38,913 nt of DNA from Thermoflavimicrobium daqui (GCF_003313465.1 NZ_KZ845682.1:1-38913); one strand, 5' to 3'; positions 15,654 to 25,859 are shown, counted from the stretch's first letter. The notes: generated by a model from the letters alone, not told the origin. Program-made: numbers and translations.

Positions 15654-17078
15654 ATGGATCAAAGACATCTATGGATCGGTGGTAAATGGAAACAAGCTGA
15701 GCGTTATGAATCTTTACTTTCTCCGTATAGTGGAGAAGCTATTGCGAAAGTAGCTCAAGCAACTAAAGAGAATGCAAAAGAAGCCATTGAGGTTGCTCAT
15801 CAGGCATTTTTATCATTTAAACAAATACCAGCATATCAGCGAGCGGAAATTTTATATCAAGCGGTTCATCTTTTAGAACAAAGAAAGGAAGAAGCAGCTC
15901 GTATTATCGCGATGGAGGCAGCTAAGCCGATTCGTAATGCTCGTCTCGAACTGGATCGTACCATCCAAACTTATCAGTTTGCAGCAGAAGAGGCGAAACG
16001 AATCGTGGGAGAGAGAATCCCAATGGATGCAGCCATCGGTGGAGAGAATCGCATTGGCTTTACACTTCGATTTCCAGTGGGAGTAGTGACAGCGATCACT
16101 CCGTTTAATTTCCCCTTTAATTTAGTGGCTCATAAAGTGGGGCCAGCGATTGCAGCGGGAAACACGATCGTATTAAAGCCCGCAGAAAAGACACCGCTGA
16201 GTGCACTTTTTTTAGCAGAGCTTTTTCAGAAGGCGGGACTACCTGATGGTGTACTTAATATTATCCCTGGACGTGGACCTGAATTAGGAGAAACATTAGT
16301 GACACATCCTCATGTCAAGAAGGTGACGTTTACAGGAAGTCCTGAAGTAGGGAAAGAGATTCATAAAATGGCGGAGTTTCGTAAAATTACGCTAGAATTA
16401 GGGTCCAATTCAGCGCTAATCGTGGATCAAGGTACTGAGATATCAGGGATGATAGACCGGGTGGTAGAAGGAGCCTTTTCTTATAATGGTCAAGTTTGTA
16501 TTTCGATTCAGCGGATTTATGTTCATCATACCCTTTATGAAGCATTTCTTCATGAGCTGGTGGAACGAACCAAGCGATTAAAAATTGGCTCACCTCTTGA
16601 TGAAGATACCATGATTACAGCTTTAATCAATCAAAAGGCAGCTCATCGCATTCACGCTTGGATTGAAGAGGCTGTTCAAGCAGGTGCAGAGTTAGTTTAT
16701 GGTGGTACGTTAGAGGGGAATGTGTTGGTTCCGGCGATCCTAACTCAAGTCCCGCATCATTCGAAGTTAATTCAACAAGAAGTATTTGGACCCGTGGTTA
16801 ATGTTTTACCATATGATCATCTCGATGAAGTTATTGGGTGGGTGAATGATTCGCGCTATGGGTTAAATGCAGGCGTTTATACCCATGATCTTCGTACAGC
16901 ATTTTCCTGTATCCATCAAATTGAGACGGGTGGAGTCTTAATTAACGATATTCCTACATTCCGCTTAGATCATATGCCTTATGGTGGAATCAAAGATAGT
17001 GGAATTGGTCGTGAAGGAATCCAGTACGCGATTCGGGAAATGATGGTTGAAAAATTGGTTAGCTTCCACTGGAGGTAA
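15654..17078 (+). CDS. Aldehyde dehydrogenase family protein
   Basis: A 474-residue NAD(P)-dependent aldehyde dehydrogenase. The catalytic set is complete: N152 in TPFNFP, K175 in LKPAEKTP, the general base E248 in LELGSN, and nucleophile C282 in YNGQVCIS. FTGSPEVGKEI is the cofactor-binding turn. The variant signatures LELGSNSALIV and QVCISIQRIYVH resemble the subgroup near lactaldehyde/phosphonoacetaldehyde dehydrogenases; the substrate is not fixed. GGGAG gives ATG 15654 good spacing, while ATG 15648 is too close. It is the first gene of a cluster, five bases before the acetolactate-synthase-like gene, so the products probably act in one carbon pathway. Confidence 0.92.
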   Translation: MDQRHLWIGGKWKQAERYESLLSPYSGEAIAKVAQATKENAKEAIEVAHQAFLSFKQIPAYQRAEILYQAVHLLEQRKEEAARIIAMEAAKPIRNARLELDRTIQTYQFAAEEAKRIVGERIPMDAAIGGENRIGFTLRFPVGVVTAITPFNFPFNLVAHKVGPAIAAGNTIVLKPAEKTPLSALFLAELFQKAGLPDGVLNIIPGRGPELGETLVTHPHVKKVTFTGSPEVGKEIHKMAEFRKITLELGSNSALIVDQGTEISGMIDRVVEGAFSYNGQVCISIQRIYVHHTLYEAFLHELVERTKRLKIGSPLDEDTMITALINQKAAHRIHAWIEEAVQAGAELVYGGTLEGNVLVPAILTQVPHHSKLIQQEVFGPVVNVLPYDHLDEVIGWVNDSRYGLNAGVYTHDLRTAFSCIHQIETGGVLINDIPTFRLDHMPYGGIKDSGIGREGIQYAIREMMVEKLVSFHWR

Positions 17079-17083
17079 AGAAT

Positions 17084-18739
17084 ATGAAAGCGACAGATGT
17101 GATGGTCCGATGTTTGGAAAATGAAGGAGTTCAGTATATTTTTGGTATCCCTGGCGAAGAAAATATTGACTTGGTTCATTCCCTTGCCTCTTCGAACCAG
17201 ATTCAATTTATTTCTGCTCGTCATGAACAGGGAGCGGCCTTTATGGCTGATGTTTATGGACGATTAACAGGTAAGGCAGGGGTTTGTTTAGCTACATTGG
17301 GTCCTGGGGCGACCAATTTAATTACAGGCATAGGGGATGTTAATCTAGATCATGCTCCAGTCGTAGCGATTACAGGACAGGCTAGCATGGAGAGAATGCA
17401 CAAAGAATCTCATCAATATATTGATCTGGTTTCGATGTTTCAACATGTAACAAAATGGTCTGTTGAAGTTAAACGTGCAGAGACCCTACCCGAAATCGTT
17501 CGAAAAGCTTTTAAGCTCGCCGAGATGGAGAAGCCGGGGGCTGTTCTGATCGAACTACCTGAAGATCTAGCCAGTGAAGAAATCGAATTACAATCTCTTC
17601 CCAAAACTCCACTTCCCAAATCAATTCCATCTACGCATGAGATGGAACATGCACTGAAACGAATTCATCAGAGTCAAAAGCCTTTGATTATTGCTGGGAA
17701 TGGAGTGATTCGACAGCTTGCGTCTGAGGAGCTGCGAAAATTTGCCGAAGCTTTGGATATCCCGGTGACCCATACATTTATGGCGAAAGGTGTACTCCCG
17801 CCTGATCACGTTTTAAACTTATATACGATGGGACTACAAGCAAAAGATTATGTTTTATGTGGTGTGCATGAGGCTGATTTAATCATTACGGTAGGGTATG
17901 ATTTCGTAGAGTATTTGCCGATGTATTGGAATGATGAACAGATTAAGCCAATCATTCATATCGATACACAACCCGCAGAGGTTGATTTACACTATCCGAC
18001 TGAAGTGGAGTTAGTTGGTGACATTAAGGAGACATTAAAATATTTAACTAGCCATCTAAAAGGAGCAAAAACATGGAGACCCAAAAATGATCTAGTACAG
18101 AAGCTAAAGCAAGAAATACAAGATGCTAGAGTGGAAGCGACATCCATTTCAAATCCGGAACATGCTGCGATTAAGCCACAAATCATTCTTTCTCAGCTTC
18201 AAAAAATAATTCCTGAGAATACCATTGTTGTTTCAGATGTAGGAGCACATAAGATCTGGATTGCTCGCCATTTCCATCCAACTTATCCCAATCGCGTGAT
18301 TATCTCCAATGGATTTGCCTCAATGGGCATTGCCATTCCTGGAGCCATCGGAGCGAAACTAGCATGTCCTAATGATCCGGTAATTAGTATTACAGGGGAT
18401 GGTGGCTTTTTAATGAATGCGGCAGAGATTGAAACAGCAAAACGGCTTGGTTTATCTTTTGTCATCTTGGTTCTAAATGATCGTAAATATAGCTTAATTG
18501 ACTGGAAGCTTAGAAATCGTTTTAACGCAAGCTATGGAGTTGATTTTAATAATCCGGATTTTGTTCGACTGGCTGAAAGCTTTGGTATTAGTGGATTGCG
18601 TGTAAATTCTCAGCAGGAATTAGAACCAACTTTGCAGCATGCTCTGCAGTTAAACGAAATGGTTTTAGTAGAAATCTTTGTTGATCCTGAAGAAAATTTG
18701 AAATTAACCCAGCAGCTCGGGAAGTTAGTATGTAGGTAA
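17084..18739 (+). CDS. ThDP-dependent acetolactate-synthase-like enzyme
   Basis: A 551-residue thiamine-diphosphate enzyme with the three-domain acetohydroxyacid synthase fold. The Pyr domain has the catalytic glutamate E48 in RHEQGAAFMADVYGR. The middle domain spans about 190-330. The PP domain has the GDG...ND motif (GDGGFLMNAAEIETA, ending LNDRKYS). HKESHQY and TKWSVEVK resemble catabolic AlsS more than biosynthetic IlvB, and no IlvN small subunit or AlsD follows. The ribosome binding site GGAGG overlaps the stop of the preceding gene, so the pair is one operon. Activity as acetolactate synthase is likely, but related ThDP carboligases or decarboxylases cannot be excluded. Confidence 0.85.
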   Translation: MKATDVMVRCLENEGVQYIFGIPGEENIDLVHSLASSNQIQFISARHEQGAAFMADVYGRLTGKAGVCLATLGPGATNLITGIGDVNLDHAPVVAITGQASMERMHKESHQYIDLVSMFQHVTKWSVEVKRAETLPEIVRKAFKLAEMEKPGAVLIELPEDLASEEIELQSLPKTPLPKSIPSTHEMEHALKRIHQSQKPLIIAGNGVIRQLASEELRKFAEALDIPVTHTFMAKGVLPPDHVLNLYTMGLQAKDYVLCGVHEADLIITVGYDFVEYLPMYWNDEQIKPIIHIDTQPAEVDLHYPTEVELVGDIKETLKYLTSHLKGAKTWRPKNDLVQKLKQEIQDARVEATSISNPEHAAIKPQIILSQLQKIIPENTIVVSDVGAHKIWIARHFHPTYPNRVIISNGFASMGIAIPGAIGAKLACPNDPVISITGDGGFLMNAAEIETAKRLGLSFVILVLNDRKYSLIDWKLRNRFNASYGVDFNNPDFVRLAESFGISGLRVNSQQELEPTLQHALQLNEMVLVEIFVDPEENLKLTQQLGKLVCR

Positions 18740-18771
18740 TCATATGCTACATGTTAAGGATGTGAAGAAAG

Positions 18772-20160
18772 ATGAAATATCGGATTGAACGAGATACCCT
18801 AGGTGAGGTCAAAGTATTAGCGGATAAGCTATGGGGGGCACAAACACAAAGGAGTCTCCAAAATTTTAAAATTGGTAAGGAAAAAATGCCACTTGAAGTC
18901 ATCCTTGCCTTTGCCATGATCAAAAAAAGTGCGGCGGTAGTGAATCAGAAGTTAGGGAAACTGGAAGCAGATAAAGCTGAAGTGATTGCTACAGTGGCAG
19001 ATGAGATTATAGCAGGAGAACTAAATGAACATTTTCCACTAGTTGTTTGGCAAACGGGTAGTGGTACACAGACGAATATGAATGTGAATGAAGTCATTGC
19101 CCATCGAGCCAATGAATTATTGGGGAAAAATGGAAGGAACATTCGGCTTCATCCGAATGATGATGTTAATCGATCACAAAGCTCAAATGATACCTTTCCG
19201 ACAGCCATGCATATTGCAGGTGTACTTATGATCGAAGACCAAGTGCTCCCAGCTCTCAAACGCTTAAAAAAGAGTTTACATCAAAAGATGGATGAATTTA
19301 AAGATATTATAAAAATCGGTCGAACCCACTTACAAGATGCAACTCCCTTAACATTAGGACAAGAAGTAAGCGGTTGGTATCGTATGTTAGAAAAAAGTGA
19401 ACAGATGATTCAAGAAAGTGTTGAAGCGATGAAAGAGCTGGCTATTGGTGGAACTGCTGTCGGTACAGGGATCAATGCCCATCCGAAATTTGGAGAAATG
19501 GTTGTTGCCGAAATCAACCGAATCACAGGCAAAAACTTTATTTCCGCACCCAATAAATTTCATGCATTAACCAGTCATGATGCGATGGTTTATACTCATG
19601 GGGCTTTAAAAGCATTGGCTGCTGATCTGATGAAAATTGCGAATGATATCAGGTGGATGGCAAGTGGACCACGATGTGGAATTGGGGAGATTACGATTCC
19701 AGCAAATGAACCAGGTAGTTCGATTATGCCTGGGAAAGTCAATCCTACGCAGAGTGAAGCGTTAACGATGGTTGCTTGTCAAGTGATGGGAAATGATGCG
19801 ACAGTAGGATTTGCGGCTAGCCAAGGTAATTTTGAGTTAAATGTGTTTAAACCCGTCTTGATTTATAATTTTCTCCAGTCAGCCAGACTACTTGCTGATG
19901 CGATGATATCTTTTGATGAGCATTGTGTCGTAGGGATCAAACCTAATCGTGCAGTGATTGAAGGATATTTACAGGACTCACTAATGCTAGTCACTGCACT
20001 TAATCCCCATATCGGTTATGAAAAAGCAGCGATGATTGCTAAATTAGCATATAACGAAGGAATTACTTTAAAAGAAGCAGCGATTAAAAGCGGGTTCTTA
20101 TCAGAACAAGAGTTTGAACAACTAGTGCGACCAGAAGCTATGATTCATCCAACTGAATGA
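18772..20160 (+). CDS. fumC: Class II fumarate hydratase
   Basis: A 462-residue cytosolic TCA-cycle enzyme interconverting fumarate and L-malate; iron-independent and normally a homotetramer. All class II landmarks are present: [12 protein letters not shown] (97-108), [13 protein letters not shown] (137-149), [10 protein letters not shown] (183-192, catalytic H186) and the superfamily signature [11 protein letters not shown] (315-325) with the catalytic serine. Length is normal. It follows the ThDP enzyme by 32 bases with its own AAGGATG ribosome binding site, so it may share the cluster transcript. A strong convergent terminator lies downstream. Confidence 0.96.
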   Translation: MKYRIERDTLGEVKVLADKLWGAQTQRSLQNFKIGKEKMPLEVILAFAMIKKSAAVVNQKLGKLEADKAEVIATVADEIIAGELNEHFPLVVWQTGSGTQTNMNVNEVIAHRANELLGKNGRNIRLHPNDDVNRSQSSNDTFPTAMHIAGVLMIEDQVLPALKRLKKSLHQKMDEFKDIIKIGRTHLQDATPLTLGQEVSGWYRMLEKSEQMIQESVEAMKELAIGGTAVGTGINAHPKFGEMVVAEINRITGKNFISAPNKFHALTSHDAMVYTHGALKALAADLMKIANDIRWMASGPRCGIGEITIPANEPGSSIMPGKVNPTQSEALTMVACQVMGNDATVGFAASQGNFELNVFKPVLIYNFLQSARLLADAMISFDEHCVVGIKPNRAVIEGYLQDSLMLVTALNPHIGYEKAAMIAKLAYNEGITLKEAAIKSGFLSEQEFEQLVRPEAMIHPTE

Positions 20161-20248
20161 GCTTCGTCCAACTGTATAGGTGGGAGTTTCTTACCATACT
20201 AGGATCAGAACAGACTATATACTACTTTTCGTAGAAGCAAAACTCTAC

Positions 20249-20310
20249 AAAAAGAGAATGAAAAACAGTTGATCCATTTTAAAAGGGTCAACTGTTTTTT
20301 TCATTCTTTT
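20249..20310. terminator. Bidirectional terminator between fumC and the acylase
   Basis: The stem ACAGTTGATCC/GGGTCAACTGT is extended by complementary AAAGAGAATGAAAA and TTTTTTTCATTCTTTTTT flanks, giving U-runs in both directions. It serves the convergent genes fumC (+) and the acylase (-). Confidence 0.92.
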
Positions 20311-22707
20311 TTATTCTGGAGTAAATAGGAGTAAGTCACTATCTGCTTGATATTGCTTAGGTTCCATGGAAGTAAGGTGCTGTTTTCCGGTTACCCAATC
20401 ATCGATTTGATTGTGATACCACGGACTTAATACTTGCCCAGATTGTCCGGGACTTACAACATTCCAGCTTTGTAAGGGATGGGCTAGATCTACAACTGTT
20501 CTCCATGCTGCTCCATGGTTCACTTCACCTGTTTTCTTCCAACCAGCAGCTCCAACTGTAATATGGCTTCCATTTAAAGGTGAGGAGGGGGGGGTGAATA
20601 GAAGATCAAGTGGTTTGACAGAGGATAGGGGATGTGCAAATGTAATCTGATGAAACTCTCCCCACTTCCACTCTGATGGGTTGGTTCCCTGTTTGGCTGT
20701 AATTTGATCGATCGCTTGCTTAAAAGATTCAAGCACTACTTTTTCCAAACCACCTTTTTCTTTGATCCAAGGTCCTTCCTTTCCTGATGCAGCATTTTGA
20801 ATCAGTTGTGAAACAATTCCAAATTTTCCATCAAATAGTTTGTCCATCTGTGGATCGATTTGCTTTTTAAACAGGAACTCTTCGATTTTGTTCATTAACA
20901 TATGATAGATAAGAGGAGCAGCAAGTTCTTTATCATCTTGTAGATTCCAGCTTTTTAACTGCGCTAGGGCTTGCTGCTCAATCGGTCTTAGTGTGGATAA
21001 TTGTTTGTTTAGTAAGTTCACAAATAAAGGATTAAACTCCTTTGCTTGCAAGTTTTTATTATCAACCTGCAATTTTTTTATATCTTCAACTGTTAATTTT
21101 TCTTTGCTTTGTAAGACTTCAATGATACGAGATTGACGGTATGGCTCTGCCCAGGTATGGGTTAGATGAAAAGGATAAGAGTGATCCATCACTCGATTAT
21201 TGGCTGTAGCGATAAAGCCCTGTTCTGGATTAACCCATGTAGGAAGCTGATCCCATGGGATGTAACCTTTCCATTCATATTCGTCAGTCCAACCAGGCAC
21301 AGGTAATAATCCATCCCCTTTTTTACGAATCGGGATTTTTCCATTGGCACGATATGCAATCGTTCCATCAGTGGATGCAAAAACAAAATTTTGTGCTGGA
21401 GCATGGAAATAGGTTAGTGCTTGTTTAAATTCATTCCAATTTTTAGCTTGGGCAAATAATAAAATGGCTTGTAATTCAGTCGAAGGCTCGAGTGCTGTCC
21501 ACTTTAAGGAAAGAGCAGTGTCCGGTTTTTGACTATGAGCAAATTCAGAAATGATAGGACCATGTCTGGTAATCTGTATAGGTAGTATAATATCTTTTCC
21601 GTCTTTCACTTTGATTCTCTCATGTATGATTTGGGCATTCTCCCATTTTCCTTGGTATAAAAACTGATTCTGGTTTTTGGGATTTCTTTTTTCAATATAG
21701 AGATCTTGTACATCGGGTCCAACATTCGTCACACCCCATGCAATATGTTTAGTATGACCTACAATGATTCCAGGCACTCCCGCAAAAATGACACCGCTTA
21801 CATTCACTTGCGGTGATGTTAAGTGAGTTTCATACCAAATTGCCGGAGATGCTAAACTTAGGTGAGGATCATTTGCCAACATGGGTTTACCAGAAACACT
21901 TTTTTCGCCTGAGATCACCCAATTGTTACTTCCATTAAACGGATGTGGAACGACTGCTGAAGCAAAGCTTTTGGAAAGATCAAGTTGCAGGGTTTGTAGC
22001 TTTTCGATAATATCAGGTCCATGTTCAGGATAGGAAGGGAAAAGATCAAGGGCTTTTTCTTTGGGGAAGCGTTGTAATAGATAGTAGCGGAAAGCTTGCC
22101 CTTCCCAATGTCCACCTAGATCATAAGCCATATATTTTCCAATGGTTAAAGAATCAATAGGTGTCCAAGGTTTAGGTTGATAACCCAAAATAGTAAATTC
22201 AATCGGAAGTTTACTTTTGGCTATAGCATCTTGAATATAAGCATTAACACCTTTTGCATACTGCTTCAGATAGTCTTGATATTCTTTTGGATACTTGGAG
22301 TAGGAAGCAATAGCCGCGCGATGTAGCCCGAATGTACGAAAAAAGCGATCTTGGTTAATGGTTTTACTTCCAATCACTTCGCTAAGCGTCCCAGAAGCTT
22401 GACGACGGCTTAAGTCCATTTGAAATAACCGGTCTTGTGCAGTGACATATCCTTGTACCATAAAAAGATCATGTAAGTTGTTGGCTTCGATATGTGGCAC
22501 ACCTTGTTTGTCCCGCCAAACTTTTACAGGCGCCTGCAATCCTTGAATCGAAATTTCACCATTTAAAGAAGGAAGGGATTTCGATAAGAGCCAATAGCCA
22601 AAAGAGCCTAAAAACAATAAGATATAAATCATACACATAGCCAAAATGGGAAGCCATTTTCTGATCGGTATTCTTTTTTGCACAATTACGGTATTAGAAA
22701 TTCTCAT
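20311..22707 (-). CDS. Penicillin acylase family protein (Ntn hydrolase)
   Basis: A 798-residue extracytoplasmic amidohydrolase anchored by an N-terminal helix (about 19-41). Family precursors are cut autocatalytically into alpha and beta chains. Here FNGSNNWVISG supplies the new N-terminal nucleophile Ser (about residue 260), and LANDPHLSLASPAIWYE with GVIFAGVPGIIVGHT is the standard block after it. The alpha-chain opening VWRDKQGVPHIEANNLHDLFMVQGYVTAQDRLFQMD is diagnostic. Substrates of homologues include penicillins and acyl-homoserine lactones; neither can be chosen here. AAGGAGG precedes ATG 22707 by four bases; the TTG at 22710 is too close. Length is normal and all of the gene seems intact. 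Confidence 0.93.
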   Translation of the reverse strand: MRISNTVIVQKRIPIRKWLPILAMCMIYILLFLGSFGYWLLSKSLPSLNGEISIQGLQAPVKVWRDKQGVPHIEANNLHDLFMVQGYVTAQDRLFQMDLSRRQASGTLSEVIGSKTINQDRFFRTFGLHRAAIASYSKYPKEYQDYLKQYAKGVNAYIQDAIAKSKLPIEFTILGYQPKPWTPIDSLTIGKYMAYDLGGHWEGQAFRYYLLQRFPKEKALDLFPSYPEHGPDIIEKLQTLQLDLSKSFASAVVPHPFNGSNNWVISGEKSVSGKPMLANDPHLSLASPAIWYETHLTSPQVNVSGVIFAGVPGIIVGHTKHIAWGVTNVGPDVQDLYIEKRNPKNQNQFLYQGKWENAQIIHERIKVKDGKDIILPIQITRHGPIISEFAHSQKPDTALSLKWTALEPSTELQAILLFAQAKNWNEFKQALTYFHAPAQNFVFASTDGTIAYRANGKIPIRKKGDGLLPVPGWTDEYEWKGYIPWDQLPTWVNPEQGFIATANNRVMDHSYPFHLTHTWAEPYRQSRIIEVLQSKEKLTVEDIKKLQVDNKNLQAKEFNPLFVNLLNKQLSTLRPIEQQALAQLKSWNLQDDKELAAPLIYHMLMNKIEEFLFKKQIDPQMDKLFDGKFGIVSQLIQNAASGKEGPWIKEKGGLEKVVLESFKQAIDQITAKQGTNPSEWKWGEFHQITFAHPLSSVKPLDLLFTPPSSPLNGSHITVGAAGWKKTGEVNHGAAWRTVVDLAHPLQSWNVVSPGQSGQVLSPWYHNQIDDWVTGKQHLTSMEPKQYQADSDLLLFTPE

Positions 22708-22890
22708 CAAGCCTCCTTTTATTAAGATAATTAATATTAATTATAGACTAATAATTGTTTTAATACATTATTCATATAAGATTTTCTTGGTTTGAAGACC
22801 ATCATGAAGAATCAAAGATGACCACAAAAGGAATGACAGTCCCTTCTGGGGCATCTTTATGGATTGTTTTCTATCACATTTTCACTGTAT

Positions 22891-23180
22891 TTATTTTAGT
22901 AAATGGATATCTCCTGAATCAACATGCACTTCTAACTATGATCATTAGAAGAGTTTACTTCCAATTTGGCATCTAGATTGGATATTTCCCCTTTTAGATG
23001 TGCGACTATTTGCTCTTCTTGACTTGGAAGTAATTTAATATGAGCTGAGTCACTTTCGATTTCGATCTGTTTGATATTTTTTGCGGGCAATTGCTTTTTC
23101 TGATCGATTTCCTAAGAATGGATACATCCCGTTAATCCAATGATAAGAAAATTAAACAGAATGAGGATTCTTTTTTTCAT
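22891..23180 (-). pseudogene. DUF4097-type lipoprotein pseudogene, copy 2
   Basis: ATG 23180, behind GAAGTGAGG, starts MKKRILILFNFLIIGLTGC, a lipoprotein signal peptide with an LTGC lipobox. An in-frame TAG at 23112-23114 stops it after 22 residues. The frame continues past the stop as EIDQKKQLPAKNIKQIEIES, then a DUF4097-like beta-strand run, to another stop at 22932. The usual tail VDSGDIHLLK appears in another frame, ending at 22891. It is clearly a relative of the neighbouring copy (EIDQKKQL versus TIDQKEQV) and is dead. Confidence 0.78.
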
Positions 23181-23222
23181 AACCTCACTTCCTTAGAATT
23201 TATAGTAAGTCGATAACATCCC

Positions 23223-23608
23223 CTATTTTACTAAAGAGATACTTCCAGCAGTTGTCTCCAGATCGACATATAAAGATGAGGGTTTGTGTCCTAGTCTTAC
23301 ATTGATCGAGCCCGCCGTTGCTTGAATTTGATTATTGCCTTTAATATTGTTCCATGAGTCAATCTCAATGGATCCAGCGGTACTTTCACTATCAATCGTA
23401 GCATCAATGTTGCTAAGAATTTGCTTTCCTGCAGTCGTATAAACCCTTAAATGATCTCCTTGAAATCCGATTCACTATCAATTTTGATATTTTTGATACT
23501 TTTAGCATGAACTTGTTCTTTCTGATCGATTGTTTCATAGTTGATGCATCCAGTTATCCCAATGGTGAGAACACCAATGATAGGGGTTAAGATTATCCAT
23601 TTTTTCAT
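23223..23608 (-). pseudogene. DUF4097-type lipoprotein pseudogene, copy 1
   Basis: ATG 23608, preceded by AGGAGG, gives a signal peptide ending in the lipobox ITGC, then YETIDQKEQVHAKSIKNIKI. The frame stops after about 53 codons at DFKEII. A one-base shift near 23465 restores GDHLRVYTTAGKQILSNIDA, followed by repeated strands with TAGSIEIDSW, ATAGSINVRL and TTAGSISLVK, the DUF4097 beta-repeat pattern. It is likely a cell-surface lipoprotein in the original cassette. A single frameshift separates it from a full gene of about 128 codons, so a sequencing error should be ruled out. Confidence 0.8.
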
Positions 23609-23643
23609 TTATTTAGACCTCCTAGGATGTTTTTACCCATATT

Positions 23644-24624
23644 TTAGATGAGGAACATTTGTTCGTATTTCAAAGATTCGTTTAATGGGATCTTTGTTGC
23701 CCGCATAGCAGGGATGAGGGAAGTGAACAAGCTAAGCAAAATTCCTAAACAGCTTGCAATGGTAATTTTCAACCAAGGGATAGTAAAACCACTATCTAAT
23801 TCGAGATCAATCACTTTAGTCAAGAAGTATAGAATGATGAATCCTAAGAGAATACCACTTAAGACACCTGTAACTCCAATAATTAGTCCTTCACCTAGAA
23901 TCATCTTTTTGATCTTGGATCTTGCAAAGCCAATGGCATGCATGACACCGATTTCTCTAGTGCGCTCTATTACGTTCATCAATAGGGTATTCACAATTCC
24001 AATACCTGAAATAGGAATGGCTAGGAGTAACAATCCATAAAAGATATTGATTTGTCCGGCATTTTTCTCAGCTCGGATCAATTGCATCTTAGTGATATTT
24101 AATTTGTTAAGTTGACTGCCCAATTGACTTAAAATTTGTTCTTTAACCTGATCTTCATCATTAGGTGTATGATAAGTGATTAACATATTTTTCGTTTTAT
24201 TTATACCAAATTCATCTGAAAAGCGAATATCAGAAGAGAAACCGATATACCCATTTAGCTTAAGTGTATTTACAACTCCAACGACTTCAAAGGATTGTTC
24301 TTCTTTAAATGTATGGATCGTGATTTTTTCACCGACTTTTCCACCCCATTCTGAGAAGGCTGTTTGACTTAGAAGAATCGTGTATGATTTGGATAGCTTT
24401 TTCAATAGCTCATTAGTAGATTCTTTGGATGTAAATAAAGGATGATATTGGATCCAGTCTTCATCCATACTCAAAACGGAAAATTGGCGGGTTTCTTGGT
24501 CTTTCGTTTTCCAAATGATATTTTTTGCTTCTTTAAAGGTTGTGATTTCTTTCACACCAGAGATTTTTTTAACGGATTCTATATTGGTTTGTTTAAGTGT
24601 ATAATTTTTTGTTTTTGCTGCCTC
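23644..24624 (-). pseudogene. MacB/FtsX-type ABC permease, N-terminally truncated
   Basis: The C-terminal about 325 codons of an ABC transporter permease remain. An extracellular MacB-like domain is present (about TFKEAKNIIW through ITKMQLIRAEK), including GKVGEKITIHTFKEEQSFEVVGVV. The FtsX domain follows with three helices and the typical NTLLMNVIERTREIGVMHAIGF and SLIPAMRATKIPLNESLKYE. No start codon with a ribosome binding site exists; the frame runs open up to a TAA at 24625-24627. The N-terminal helix and first half are missing, replaced by a fragment of the partner ATPase in another frame. An internal deletion across the ATPase-permease junction explains this. Confidence 0.85.
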
Positions 24625-24712
24625 TTAGGGAGTTTATCGGACTGCATCGGGAAAGCGATATTTTCTGCAACTGTCATGGTAGGTAATATCATAGTAGCCT
24701 CTATATTTGTAT
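24579..24712 (-). pseudogene. ABC ATP-binding protein fragment
   Basis: In the frame offset from the permease, the minus strand encodes ILPTMTVAENIAFPMQSDK, the stretch just after the Q-loop of MacB/LolD-type ATPases, which normally reads like NLLPTLTVLENV. Nothing of Walker A, the signature or Walker B remains. It directly abuts the truncated permease, so one deletion probably removed the end of the ATPase and the start of the permease. Confidence 0.65.
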
Positions 24713-25806
24713 ATATCTATACCTCTGACTTACCTAGGATTTTACCCAGAAAAATTTTTTTAGAATTGATCATCTTACATATTGTTAGCCACGTATTACC
24801 TCTTGTCTTTTGGCGTCCGAAGTATATTCATATGATTTTACTTCCTCTTTCTTTTCTTCTAATAGTGTTAGTGAAATCTATTTCTCTTATATTACAAATG
24901 GTTATTCCCGAGTTCTTTCTTTTCCGCTATTGATCGTTGGATTTGTAGTACCGTGGAGAGTATTGCGGTGGTTTGCTATTATATTTTTAGGTGTCATCCC
25001 AGCTATCGAAATGATTGTTATACAGAAAGCGGATATAATGAATGAAATTGCATCGATGATTACGAGTATACTTATGAATACCATCTCATTAGGCATTGGC
25101 TTTGGAATCCAATTACTTTGGAAAAGTCGAAATCGAAGAGCAAAATCGAGTGCTAGAGTATTATAGTAAACAAGTGGAACGAATTACTTTGCTTGAAGAG
25201 CGAAATCGTCTAGCAAGGGAGCTTCACGATTCGGTGGGACATACATTTACTTCAGTGATTATGGGGATGGATGCGGTCTCTTATTTGATTGATACCAATC
25301 CAGAAGAAGGAAAAAAGAAATTAGATCGGTTAAGAGAGGTAGCTAGAAATGGATTGGAAGAGGTAAGAAGAAGTATTCATCAAATGGCACCATTGGATGA
25401 AGGAGTTTCTTTTTCGGAGCATATTACTCATATTTGTAAGGAGTTTGCTTCGCATACCAATACAAAAATCGTAAAACAGGTAGAAGGAGAAGAAAGGAGA
25501 ATTGCTAAGCCGATTTTCTGGACATTAACACGATGTCTCCAAGAAGCTCTAACCAATGCTAAAAGACACGGGCATGCAAAAACGATTTATGTAAAGATTA
25601 TTTATCATATCGATTGGATTGAGCTAAGAGTAGAAGATGATGGGATTGGTATGAATGAAGAAAAGCCGGGTTTTGGGATCATATCGATGAATGAAAGAAT
25701 TGAAAGTCTAAAAGGGAGTTTTATGTTAACAGGTAATCAATATGGTGGAGTGACTATGATCTGTCGTATTCCTTTGTCCAATGAAGGTAAAGAGAAAATT
25801 AGCTAA
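24676..25806 (+). pseudogene. Sensor histidine kinase with two frameshifts
   Basis: A NarL/DesK-type kinase split over three frame segments. Segment one (to about 24920) and segment two (about 24920-25115) together give several membrane helices, for example LPLSFLLIVLV and FAIIFLGVIPAIEMIVI. Segment three (from about 25115) has the dimerisation/phosphoacceptor block LARELHDSVGHTFTSVI, the N-box QEALTNAKRHGHA, VEDDGIGM and GFGIISMNERIESLKGSF. A one-base shift near 24920 is compensated near 25115. The N-terminus runs into the ATPase debris, and no response regulator follows, although this kinase class is normally paired with one. The intact C-terminal catalytic half begins without a convincing start. 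Confidence 0.85.
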
Positions 25807-25859
25807 GGGGTATTGAATCAGATCTAAGGCTCATTGAGTAATTGATAAATGATTTCTTT

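Noticed and set aside
22800-22890. Minus-strand frame KDAPEGTVIPFVVIFDSS
   Set aside because: About 20 codons that look like the tail of some protein, but too short to assign, with stops on both sides.
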